This document shows, in pieces, positions 54,732 through 64,000 of a stretch of 64,000 nt of DNA. The translations under genes and the position numbers were made by a program. The stretch is from Harmothoe impar (Eukaryota > Annelida > Polychaeta > Phyllodocida > Polynoidae), in contig OX381705.1 of the NCBI GenBank assembly GCA_947462335.1, forward strand, positions 32,449,070 to 32,513,069. Direction: 5' to 3'. Every line of letters starts with the position of its first letter. Positions within the stretch are counted from its first letter, which is position 1. The notes under the pieces were generated by a model. The model was not told the origin of the DNA, ran no database searches, and saw only the letters and a program-made list of their open reading frames with translations.

Positions 54732-54975
54732 CATGTACACGCCTGAGTTATCAGAGATCCAGCGCGGGTCTGATCAAGGATCCAGCCGCGGCAAGAGCGG
54801 CTCGCCGCCTAGCGGTGATATGGGGAGACGCGGAGTGTTGCGCTGTGGTCTGTGGCCGACCACAGGTGCTTGTGGGGAGAGAGAGAGTAAGACGTCAGGA
54901 CGCCACTGCAGCTTTAACAGTCTAGGGATCGCTCTATGTGTCCTATACGTATATCTACAGGGGAGAATTGCATAA
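54732..54975 (+). CDS. Candidate exon B of the same unrecognised gene
   Basis: A long C-rich tract and CTTCACCCCTACAG (to 54731) form a strong 3' splice site. One base completes the split codon of exon A, and the frame stays open: MYTPELSEIQRGSDQGSSRG, a Ser/Gly/basic stretch, then MGRRGVLRCGLWPTTG. It may run to the stop at 54973-54975, or leave through CCACAG|GTGCTT at 54866. No domain is recognised. An alternative reading is a non-coding GC-rich regulatory region upstream of the TGF-beta gene. Confidence 0.35.
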
Positions 54976-56367
54976 TATCTGGCATATTTGACGATGATAA
55001 AATTATAATCACCCACCAACCATTTTGAGCAATGATATTGCAGTTCTCTCTTTCATTTCAATTTCCTTTTGTATCATAATTCAAAAGACTGCTAGTTTAT
55101 GACGGATATAGATGAAGTACTTTAATGTCTCATGATGGCATGATGTTTAAATGCAATATCTATGAGGTATCTGTCACTTTGCCTCTTGTTCGCTCCTACG
55201 CTATGTGCTACTGGGAGTAAGGGGTAGAATGTTCTACCATGTCGGAGCACACATGTTAAAGGTAAACTAAAGGGAGTGAGTATACATGGGTGGTAGCGGC
55301 GGTGTGGCGGCAATAGTGACACAGTCGGTGAAACATCGTGACTCACTGAGACACAAGCAGACCTCTCAGACATGGCCAAAGCACTCAGTGCACTCATCCA
55401 GGCGCGGGTCCCTCCTAACTATAACCTCCGGTGGACCGGGTGGTTGGTGGTGGTGGGGGCGGCGTTATAGGGGTACCTGGTGTATACCACCAAAGGGATC
55501 CACTATTCGGCTGCCGCACCTTGCCACCCAACACGCCCAGCGCACCGATAGGCCACGTCCCCGCGGCCTCACGTCGACACCACCACTGGAGCCACTGGCA
55601 GGTAGGCATACCTCCTCCTCCCACTGCCGCCTCCTGTGGCTGCTGGTACGAGTGGGTTACTGTGGCGATTGATCAATTTCCTTGCTGCACGCATGCTCCG
55701 CCCCCATGACGTAGTGACCGCTTGGTGCTACCCGCGACTGCCATGGGATTCCCCCGGAAGTCCCATATATGGAAGACCATGTGATTAGGACCTCAATAAA
55801 TACGGTATGGCGGGTGGGTTGTCACACAGTTATAGAGGGTCCTCAGCAATAGAAAGGACTATAAGGGAAGAGGTGATAGTAACATAGAGTACATGAAAGG
55901 CCGAGTTTGACATAGGAACACCACTTGAGACACGCAAACATACATTCATACATGCAACGGGCCGTGAGAAACTTTTGGTCCGGCATTTTGGTAACTGCTG
56001 CTTTCAAAGCAATCTTGAGGAATTCCATTCCGAGTTGATAGTTGAGGCGAGGTTTAATGTGGAGAAAGGAGGTTGTTGGCTCACTGCTGGCGTAGTCTGG
56101 ACTTGCTGTAATGCCATTGCATGCTTCCTCCACCATCTACTACTACTACTACCTACATACCTGGGTTAGCCGAGCTAGCACCCTGTCTACCTGCGCTGAC
56201 CACGTGTTAGCCAGAACTCAATGAGCCCTTCCCACAACCTCCAGGCAGCTAGGGACCAGCGCGGGAGGACCCTTCATTAGTCGGACCTCACACCGTGGGA
56301 TACAGTCGCTGCTGCATATACTTCTACAATAACTTTACACACAAGGAACTAATCTTATCTACGCATT
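54976..56367 (+). promoter_or_regulatory. Upstream region of the TGF-beta ligand gene
   Basis: GC-rich patches at 55290-55740 include GGGGGCGGCG (Sp/KLF-like) and CACGTC/CACGTCG words. A composite ETS-CArG element lies at 55754-55772. No clear TATA box near an initiator could be chosen, so the transcription start is unknown. The frames at 55286-55709 on both strands overlap each other and follow base composition. The last ~80 bases before ATG 56368 are AT-rich and probably 5' UTR. Confidence 0.4.
55754..55772 (+). promoter_or_regulatory. Composite serum response element (ETS + CArG)
   Basis: CCGGAAGTCCCATATATGG holds a consensus ETS site (CCGGAAGT, 55754-55761) next to a perfect CArG box CC(A/T)6GG (55763-55772). 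This is the arrangement bound by SRF with an Elk/TCF-type ETS partner at immediate-early genes. It lies 596 bases upstream of the TGF-beta start codon. Confidence 0.55.
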
Positions 56368-56698
56368 ATGAATATTATTCTACTGCGATACGTCGTCACC
56401 TTTACTGTGGCTATGAGTATGACCAATAAGTTGTGTCAGGCTAAGCCCGTGGTTGAGCATCACGTCAACCATCGCCGGCTGCGCCAGGCACGCATTCGGG
56501 CCATCCAACAGGAGATTCTTAGCAAACTTGGACTTACGCACGTGCCCGACCCGTCCAAGTTTAACACGACGGTGGAGGAGGTGCGGCGCGGCTACAAACT
56601 CTACAAGAAGAGCATGGCGGACAACAAGGGCCGCGTCCATTCTCTATACTCAGAGGAAGAGTTCTACGCCAAGAAGTTCCACAGTTTCACAGATAATG
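56368..56698 (+). CDS. TGF-beta-like ligand, exon 1 (signal peptide and start of prodomain)
   Basis: This exon encodes the N-terminus of a secreted TGF-beta family growth factor. Residues 1-25 (MNIILLRYVV...KLCQA) form a likely signal peptide. Then RIRAIQQEILSKLGL corresponds to the amphipathic alpha-1 helix, the 'straitjacket' of latent TGF-beta, and LYSEEEFYAKKF to the fastener segment (YYAKEV-like in vertebrates). An N-glycosylation site NTT is present. The exon ends at AATG|GTGAGT, phase 1. The only cysteine is Cys23, near the signal cleavage site, so the cysteine that tethers vertebrate prodomains to LTBP/GARP has no clear counterpart. The ATG at 56368 starts the signal peptide and has A at -3. 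Confidence 0.85.
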
Positions 56699-59600
56699 GT
56701 GAGTACAAGTTGGCACTGGGCGTGTGAAGACTCAGGCTTGTTAGATTCGCTTTGTTATAGCACGGGGGGGGGTGAGGCAGGGAGTGCAGGGGTGGAAGGT
56801 GGGGATCAGTGCTACTTGTGGTGTTTATATTAGGGACTACGTGGAGGAGGCCCTCGTGTCACGAAATGTCTAACTTTACCTCATCTCTTTACCCTTCTTC
56901 TTACACAATACTTGCCCCTACCCACGCCATCCCAATATGCTTTGTCACGGTATACGCTAGCACCATTGGTGGATACCTCCAATGTTATAGGGCTGGACGT
57001 AACAGTATTATACACCTGTGTACTTGCACCCATAATGTACATAGCATGTAGGTGTCAGAAATAGAACCACAAATATTGCCCTTCAGCAGGTTATGAAGTC
57101 AGCTTCTTAATATAGAACCCCAAACAAGAGGTGTCAACATAATCCCTAAAGGTGCCACTCCCATATTTGATCAGGTAATTCAATATTGGGTTCACTCATA
57201 TTCGGTGCATGGTTATTATATATCTTACCGAGTAATTACTGCTGCTCCACACAAACAGGGTGTATGCTTGTATATCTAATTGATTAAGGAGTAAAGCATA
57301 CTAAGATGTATAAAATGCCTCGGCACTGAATGAGACGATGATAGGGCAGGTGTCCAGGTGAGACTTACCCAGCCTGAGCACTGCTTATAGGTACCATCAG
57401 GTTGTTAAGTAAAACAACATGTATACATCCATGTGACACTGCCATCTCAAGTCATCACTGTTGTGTCCTGATTGACCATGTCTTCATATACTACTCCATA
57501 TAAGGTATCACGAAAATCAGAGAATGGAGGAGGGTTGGGGTCACTGTGAGGGTGGAGGGTAAGGAGTATATTGCTAACCCCATGTACATCTCGGCACGGG
57601 CCTGAAATGTACACTACCCGCTGAGAGGATTGTCCGCTATTTGAGGTATGTGAGGAGCGTGCTGTGAGGTTAAGTGGACAGGCGGCAGGGGGAGGAGGGC
57701 TGGATAGGGCAGGGGAGGGGGCCACATCAGGGGCACGGGGTGGCGCTTTTCTCAGCCGGCTGTTGGCTTTAATGCCCAAAGTGGACAGGTCAGCGGAACA
57801 CCGTGTCCCGTCCTGGAATGCTCAGTTATTGCCAGGTATTTGACTTATTCAAGATCACCCCATCTCGCACCCCCTCCACCTACTTTCTGAGTAAGGGGTG
57901 TGGTTGTCGAACTGTACGGCATAATATAGACCTTCTGCATTGGGTTTGAATGCCTTGGGCCATTCACGCACGAGATGAGAGATGAGCTTATAAATGAAAG
58001 TGTGAGGGAGTGTGACGCGTGGAGGAGCAGGAGGATCCCTGTGGTGATCCTAGTGGGTGTTATTGGGTTAGTGCGTGTGCGTGGTTTGTTTTGATCCAGC
58101 TGAAACTGTCGTGGTATTTCCCCTGGAATGCGAACTAATACATTAAGACCTCAAGCAGCGGCGAGGCGCGGGGCCATGGTTGCCCGTCACTTAGCCGCGG
58201 GGCAGTATAGGCTGCTGCAGGGTATAGCGCCTGGAGGAGGGGGTAGCGGCAGGTGAACCTTTCTGGGGCTATCCTCCAGGTAGTATAGATGTGTGAGGTG
58301 CTATCTACCTGCTCCTCCTGACAGGGGCCAGCCACTGTCGATACCCGCCGCTGCTGCCGGCCGTCAGAAGCCACTAGCTGCCTCATTGTCCTCATAGACA
58401 GAATACCTACCACATACCGCTATAGATACACGCCCTCCTGCTGTATGCCCTATCCCATGCCTAATATGCTGGTCAGCAAAACACTACCCACACCCTGTAC
58501 CCCAACAGGAGCCTCACCTCCATGGCTCCATTCCATCACCAACTGCTTATTCCACCCTGTAGTTCATGTAATGGTGATGATTATATATAATGGTGATGAT
58601 TATATTAAGATAATTATGATACACGTCTCACAACGGTTATATAGCATGTAACTAAGCACTGAAGTCAAACATATCACCTAGAAATACATTTTTTCATAGT
58701 GAAATATCATCGTATTTTTTGTAGTCTATTTTGCATATTGACGAGTGTGGCTTGGCTTATCTATATACCCCCTCCCAGACCGGGATCTGTAGGACCCCAC
58801 TTTCCCATGGTACATAAACCCGGTCTTGTCAATAGAAGCGGTGCCTAGTATTCCTTTGATCATTGCCCCTGCACTAGAACCTGGAGGAGAGGACAACAGG
58901 GTGAGTTAAAGCCACGCACTCCTGGGGGCAGCCAAGGGATCCCACAGCTAACGGGGGGGGGGGGGCACAAGGTTATTAACCTTCATACTGCGGGTCAAGA
59001 ATAAATCGCTCAAAAAAAATCATTCCACGAGCAGATATCTTCTCAAAATCAGAAAGGCGAGGGGGTATAGGGGGATGCCAAGATTACTTTTGGTGGGGAG
59101 GGCTCGTGTGGGGATGCTGTCGTGAGAAACCCCACTATAAGCCTCCCTGTGTATGTAGTAGCAAATGGCTCCGCGCTTTAATAAGAAAAGTACTTGATAG
59201 TCCCCAACCTCTCGCTCTAGCCGCCAACATGCCCCTTTAAGTAATACACATAAAGGAAGGCACCTTTTATGAACCTCGTGTGTGCCGAGATCACTTAACA
59301 TGTGCTATTCCCCTGCGCAGCTTGTATATACATGTAGCTGGAGATAGAGGGGCAGATAAGGCGCAAGCTTGATTTAAGGGGAATAGTGGAGGGCGGTGCT
59401 GGGCAGAGTAACATGTTATACATGTACGTGTATGTTAGCTGATCTATTATGGTTGAGCGGCATGGGAGTTGTGTGTGTGGCGGGGGGGGGGGGGGGTGTC
59501 GTGTGGTGGTATCGCTGCCCTGGGACAGGTGGGGCAATGGTCGGGAGCAGCGGAGGGAGGGGGAGGGGGTACAGACAGGTGGGGTGCTGGAGGACACCAC

Positions 59601-60158
59601 TCAGGTGCCAACGATGGCCAGCTGAGGATGCATGTCGCAAATACTTTACTCCTTACGAGGATGGGTACCTGGACGACCGCATATTTCCCGGTCAGTAATC
59701 ATAGAACACCCCCCTACCCACCCACCAACCCACTTACCTCTTTACTCCCGTCAACGCCGCATTTAAACAATTACGTCATTTTGATAAATTAATATGTCTC
59801 CATGATATACCACGTGTATTATACGAATTATATCCCGTGATATTTTAATACCATTATAAGAGGTTGTAGGGTGCATGTGAACATTCTACATCCAGGGGCG
59901 TCTTCACTCGGGGAGTGGTGGTGGTTGTGGTGGTGGTGGTGGTTTGAGAGGGGGGAGGTGACTGTGAAGTCTCAGGGGTGACGTTATGTACCTGGTAGAG
60001 GTAGCCTTAATAAGGGGTAGGGGGTGGCCTTGAAAAGATGGCGGAGATCGGGGTGACGGTAGGACATTATCACACAGTAAACATGTGATGTTGATAGCTG
60101 CCGCTGTTATCATGCACGAAGCCCCTTGTTGATACCTGTCTCTCTTTCTGCTCCCCAG
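56699..60158 (+). other. TGF-beta ligand intron
   Basis: This is a 3.46-kb phase-1 intron with GTGAGT at the start and TCTCTCTTTCTGCTCCCCAG at the end. It contains GC-rich blocks (57440-57800, 58140-58430), G- or C-runs (about 58950, 59480, 59920) and no visible transposon. A weak candidate internal exon (59622-59692) is listed separately. The frames on both strands here (such as 57447-57779 and 59295-59600) follow base composition. Confidence 0.75.
59622..59692 (+). CDS. Possible small alternative exon of the TGF-beta ligand
   Basis: The segment reads EDACRKYFTPYEDGYLDDRI plus FPG in the frame that joins exon 1 (phase 1) and the last exon (phase 1) without a shift. It ends at TTCCCG|GTCAGT, an acceptable donor. 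The acceptor ATGGCCAG lacks a pyrimidine tract, which is the main weakness. Exon 1 can also join the last exon directly in frame, so this exon is optional or spurious. Confidence 0.25.
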
Positions 60159-61072
60159 GTGCGCCTCCGGTTGGCACCAGTGCGGCCCACTGGCAGAGCG
60201 CCTCCTCACACCTGCTGCACTTCCCTGTGCACATTCCCATGCCGGCCGAGCCCAATAAGGAGACAGTCGTCTACTCAGCCACGCTCAAACTCTACAAGAT
60301 ACGGACCCGACTGCCGCCCACCTGGGCAGAGAACGCTGCCGAGACGGTGGACGGGCCGACGACGCGTATTAACGTCTATCAGCTACTGGAGCCCAAGGGC
60401 GGGCCCAGCAGCACACAGCAGCGCAGCAAGCCGCCACGCAAACGCCTGCTAGACTCGCGGCTCGTGACCCTGGATGGCGTGGGGTGGGAGGACTTTAACA
60501 TGAAGGCGGCGCTGGTGGACTGGATGGAGGATCCAGGCACCAACCACGGACTGGAGGTGGTGTGCGTGTCCTGTGTCCTACAAGACACCGTGGAGTTCGT
60601 CCTTAACGCTGGTAGTGCTGCTGCTGGTGCTGGTGGTTCAGCGGAGCGGGTCGGGGAGGAGGAGGAGGACCTGGCACCTACCCTGAACGTTTACACACAG
60701 GATAAACTCATCCTGGGCCGGCAGAAGCGCTCCCAGGACGAGACCTACGACTGTGTCGGCAACTCAGAGAGCCGCTGCTGCCGCTACAAGCTCGAGATCA
60801 ATTTCCGCGACATCGGCTGGGAGTGGATCCACTCGCCACAGAGCTACTCGGCCTACTACTGCAAGGGTAGCTGCCCGCACCGCTACAAGTCGGCCCACCG
60901 CTTTGCCACCATCCAGGCCATCCTCCACCAGCTGAACCCAGCCGCCGCCCCCGCCCCCTGCTGCACCGCCACCAAGCTCGAGCCGCTCGAACTCATGCAC
61001 TACGACGAGAACGGCCGCATTGTCGTCAACACCATTGAGGACATGAGCGTGAGCGAGTGTAAATGCGCGTGA
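60159..61072 (+). CDS. TGF-beta-like ligand, last exon (prodomain end and mature ligand)
   Basis: Joined to exon 1, this gives a 414-residue precursor. The prodomain part contains VYSATLKLYKIR, INVYQLL and WEDFNMKAALVDW, the arm-domain pattern of latent TGF-beta, and a CVSC pair equivalent to the cysteines that dimerise the prodomain. Furin site RQKR lies at residues 298-301 (60719-60730). The mature ligand is 113 residues with nine cysteines at 8, 16, 17, 44, 48, 77, 78, 110 and 112, almost the exact spacing of vertebrate TGF-beta1. It contains GWEWIHSPQSYSAYYC and LNPAAAPAPCC. It should dimerise through Cys77 and signal through type I/II receptor kinases to SMADs. There is no RGD in the prodomain; an Ala/Gly-rich then acidic stretch occupies its place. 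Myoglianin/activin-like descent is less likely. Confidence 0.9.
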
Positions 61073-62852
61073 GAGAGCATAAGAGACTATATAGAATCGA
61101 CGTTGAGAACGCCGTGGGTGACGTATTAACGCGGCATCATGACGTGTGCCGTCGTCGTTGGGACGTGGTAGGACGTTGACGGGCTGCTCCTGCTGGGTAG
61201 ACACACCCCAATGTGGCGTCTGTTTAGGAGTACCTCTCCACATCTCCGCCAGACCCTACCTCATCACCCAAGAGCTACTTGCCAATGGAGGAAGGCTCCT
61301 TCTGGCAGAGAAGAAACCCGCTGTGCGATAGCACCCAGACCGAGCGCCCCAGAACGCATATTGAGCTGCTCAGTGACTTAGAACAAGTAGCGAGCTGCTC
61401 TTCCTGGTAGAGCAGGGCATTCAGCGAGAAGCCTGACGACCGAGGTCCAAGCTTGTGGTCGCCTGGTGACACTAAGGTGAACTGCTCATGGACCACAGCT
61501 AGGCTGGCCATGAACAGATCATATCAAGTGTCCAGTGACCTTTGACATACCGACCTTTGACTGAAGAGTATGGGGAACTTTGGTGGAACAGAAGTTCCCG
61601 AGCATGGAAAATGAACTCAGACATTGCCTGTGAACGAGACCAAGTGCAATCCGCTGCACTAGCTTGGAGTAGAACTGTAGAAGGCATGGACTAGGGCTTT
61701 CCTGGGCGACAGGATAAGTTTCTGTAGAATACTTGACGAGCTGCCATCGAGGCAGCATCATTTTTGCATGAAAACAATGAGTGTAATTATTGCCTGATTG
61801 TAGACATTAGTCTTTACAGGTTCATGTATATGCGATCACCTGATTCCATGCAGTTTTGTTATATATGTATAGAGAGAGTACAACGCATTAATCTAGGCGC
61901 ATTCCGGGAAGTTAGCAGTGTACATATACTACATGCAATATAAGTATATTGACCGGTGCACGAGATAATCGTGCACTGAACCCAGTGCCATTTTTGGAAT
62001 CACATAATGTTCAATGTTAGTATTTTCATGAGGGTATCATGGGGTGGGGGGGGGGGCAGTAATAGGACACCTGGCATTGCATGCAGTAGATAACGATGGT
62101 TTGCATTTCATTGCAAACTAGATATTAATGCGCAAGTCCAGTGAATAGATCCTTTTCGGAAGTTCGGGGTATATTATATGAAACAAGCTAATTCATCTAC
62201 TAACATCATTCATCCCATCCCATATATACATGCACCATGTTTATTTGATTCATATAAAATACATGATTCTATGAGGCAAAGGATAGTAATATTTGGTGGT
62301 CGTACCACTTTGGTTATACATGGCAACGCAAGTTGATAGCTTAATTCCTTTGTCTTTACAAACGTAAGCTGAACTGCTGTTGCTTTGAAGAAAGTTATCC
62401 GATTTCACACTGGTTTATAAGTACATCATCGTACGAACAAATCATTTTCACAATGTTGAGAGATCTGCATCTCGGCTATGTATTACGTTAATACACATAT
62501 ACCTAGGTTGGTACCCATGTGGGCTCGTTGAGATTGAGTGGGTGCCTCGGGTAACATAAAGGGAGAACACGATGGGGGAGTATTGAGATTTCATACCTCT
62601 TTGTCACATATCTTCTCCATGCAATCATACATGTATTTAACAATGTGAGGAAACGGATTTTGCGTCTGCCTCCAACTTTTAACAATGTGCCATATTTATT
62701 GAAATAAACGACGGGTAAAGTTTGGGAGAACTACACGTACTCATGTGTGCGTCCATCTGTGAAGCCGCCATTTATGTTCATCAATTGTGTCCTGAGTACA
62801 GAAAGATTTTTGAGGACTTGGTCAGCTGTAAGACCGAATGTAATCAATGTAC

Positions 62853-62877
62853 GTATATATATATATATATATATATG
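62853..62877. repeat. (AT)n microsatellite
   Basis: About eleven uninterrupted AT units follow GTACGT. It lies in the presumed 3' UTR, or just beyond its proximal polyadenylation site. Confidence 0.9.
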
Positions 62878-63719
62878 TATGCAATCATTTGGTGCTAGTA
62901 TAGGCCTCAACGTATGACCTATGCTAGATACAGGTTTAAAATTTATTACAAATGTCAAATTATTTCCTCTTATGATTACAGAGGTTTTGTGCTTCAAATA
63001 GGTTGTGAATGGAACTCCTTAGCCAGTGAGGATATGGTTAGATGGTTGGTAATGAGGTGTATATACTCATATGGTTTCTAGGTTACATGGTGCTATTTGT
63101 GTTTCAATGAGCTGGACTCATAGAATAAGAGAGTTAGAGATGCGCGCGGAAGCAACCGACTATATGCTATGGTACTGTAGTACATGTTGTGTACTATAAT
63201 ACTAATGATGTAACCTCAACGAGACTATTAAATTATGAATGTGCGACTATATAGAGGATGAAATGTGTGCATGGAACGGCTGTCTCACTTTCCCGTTGGA
63301 CAACCCCAAAATATCTAACCTTAGTTATGTTGTATACAATACTCAGAGTTAGGAAAAAAATACAAGAAAGGTACAAGTTGTCTTGTGACAAATGTTGTTA
63401 GCACTGCCAGTTATATATTATAAATGATGTAAATAATACTGACATTCATTTTATCAGCCATTTTGATATTATTGCACTCAATGGCATCAATGCACAAGCT
63501 ATTTATTTATGTTCAATGGAACAATATGTTGTAAATTTTGTATTTATTTGAGCAAAAGCTCTATGTATATATAGGCATATTTGTAAATACGTATGGTAAT
63601 TTATTTAATTTATAGTCTCTGCTAAGTTATTATCAGGCACCTGTATTGCTCGGTTGGTGTAACATTGTGATAAATGTGAACGATTTCCAAAGAAGTGACT
63701 GCACTGTGATGAACAGACA

Positions 63720-63734
63720 AATAAAATGAATAAA
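63720..63734 (+). terminator. Tandem polyadenylation signals
   Basis: Two AATAAA hexamers, nine bases apart, close the AU-rich region and are followed by T-rich sequence. They are the best candidate for the distal 3' end of the TGF-beta ligand transcript. Confidence 0.5.
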
Positions 63735-63744
63735 AAATCAGTTT

Positions 63745-64000
63745 CCCTTTCATAAAAATTGGTTTGTCTTATAATCTTTAAAAAAAAAAGTACGGTTGAA
63801 GGTGTTTGTCCGGCAGACATAAACCCCTCTTACAGACATCGCCTACTTTGCATTCTACCCCTTATAATTGTACACCATAAACTCTCCCCACCCCGTTATA
63901 TTAGATTAGTATATCTCGGTTACTTATAGGCTGAATCTTATTTTTCATTCCATCTCGTTATAAGTCGATTTTCCCATTATTTCAGTTATAGGCGAGGTTT
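63745..64000. other. Sequence after the gene
   Basis: The last ~250 bases contain an A-run at 63780 and TTATA/GTTATAAG words at 63895-63990. No gene or defined repeat is visible before the window ends. Confidence 0.5.

Larger units (their letters stand above)
61073..63740 (+). other. TGF-beta ligand 3' UTR, long and AU-rich at its end
   Basis: No further gene follows the stop. AATAAA occurs at 62703-62708 and, as a close pair, at 63720-63725 and 63729-63734. The 3' part carries AUUUA-type elements (ATTTATTTA at 63501-63509, TATTTATTTG at 63541-63550, and TTTATTTAATTTAT near 63600). Such elements mark unstable, tightly controlled mRNAs. The true end of the transcript is inferred. Small frames here on both strands are not genes. 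Confidence 0.55.

Noticed and set aside
58850..58893. Possible internal exon before AACAGG|GTGAGT in the TGF-beta intron
   Set aside because: The frame is open but would leave in phase 0, which does not fit the phase-1 last exon.
60764..61243. 159-codon minus-strand frame opposite the TGF-beta ligand
   Set aside because: It is a shadow of a GC-rich coding exon whose plus-strand product is certain.

Overview
The window is nuclear DNA from an animal, most likely a marine invertebrate (a lophotrochozoan or an invertebrate deuterostome; the sequence alone does not settle which). The grounds are one intron-containing TGF-beta ligand gene, sparse coding, AT-rich spacers, and many transposon types usual in such genomes: Ngaro tyrosine-recombinase retrotransposons, a LINE fragment, a tRNA-derived SINE, and several non-autonomous families with terminal inverted repeats. 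There are no bacterial operons, ribosomal RNA genes or CRISPR arrays. Most open frames in the window are chance or shadow frames.

1-13000 holds no convincing host gene. It carries hairpins and foldbacks, a SINE, a cluster of an 11-bp motif (7696-7785), local duplications, and a 1.7-kb inverted-repeat transposon (10839-12540) with a second element nested in it. 13010-23546 is the most structured block: a plus-strand Ngaro element (E1: gag, RT/RNase H, tyrosine recombinase) whose 3' repeat cassette is split by a second, minus-strand Ngaro element (E2). E2 sits at E1's B1/A2 junction, at a shared AATG. All E2 genes are open and its split direct repeats look identical by eye, so it is young. E1 has an in-frame stop inside gag, and an A-AAA-AAC heptamer directly before the gag stop with pol open in the -1 frame, which is a canonical frameshift signal.

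23550-53350 is mostly gene-free. It contains a second copy of a MITE family, two CpG/ETS/CRE-rich promoter-like patches, a LINE remnant, a strand-switching CTGCC-type array interrupted by a transposon, a cluster of CAGGTR E-boxes (42119-42531), and a 1.2-kb inverted-repeat element with internal tandem repeats.

53614-63750 is the host-gene region. Two exons with good splice sites and matching phase (53614-53789 and 54732-54975) suggest an unrecognised plus-strand gene. Downstream is a TGF-beta sensu stricto-like ligand: exon 1 at 56368-56698, a 3.46-kb intron, a last exon at 60159-61072, and a long AU-rich 3' UTR ending near 63735. About 0.6 kb upstream of its start codon lies a composite ETS-CArG serum response element (55754-55772).
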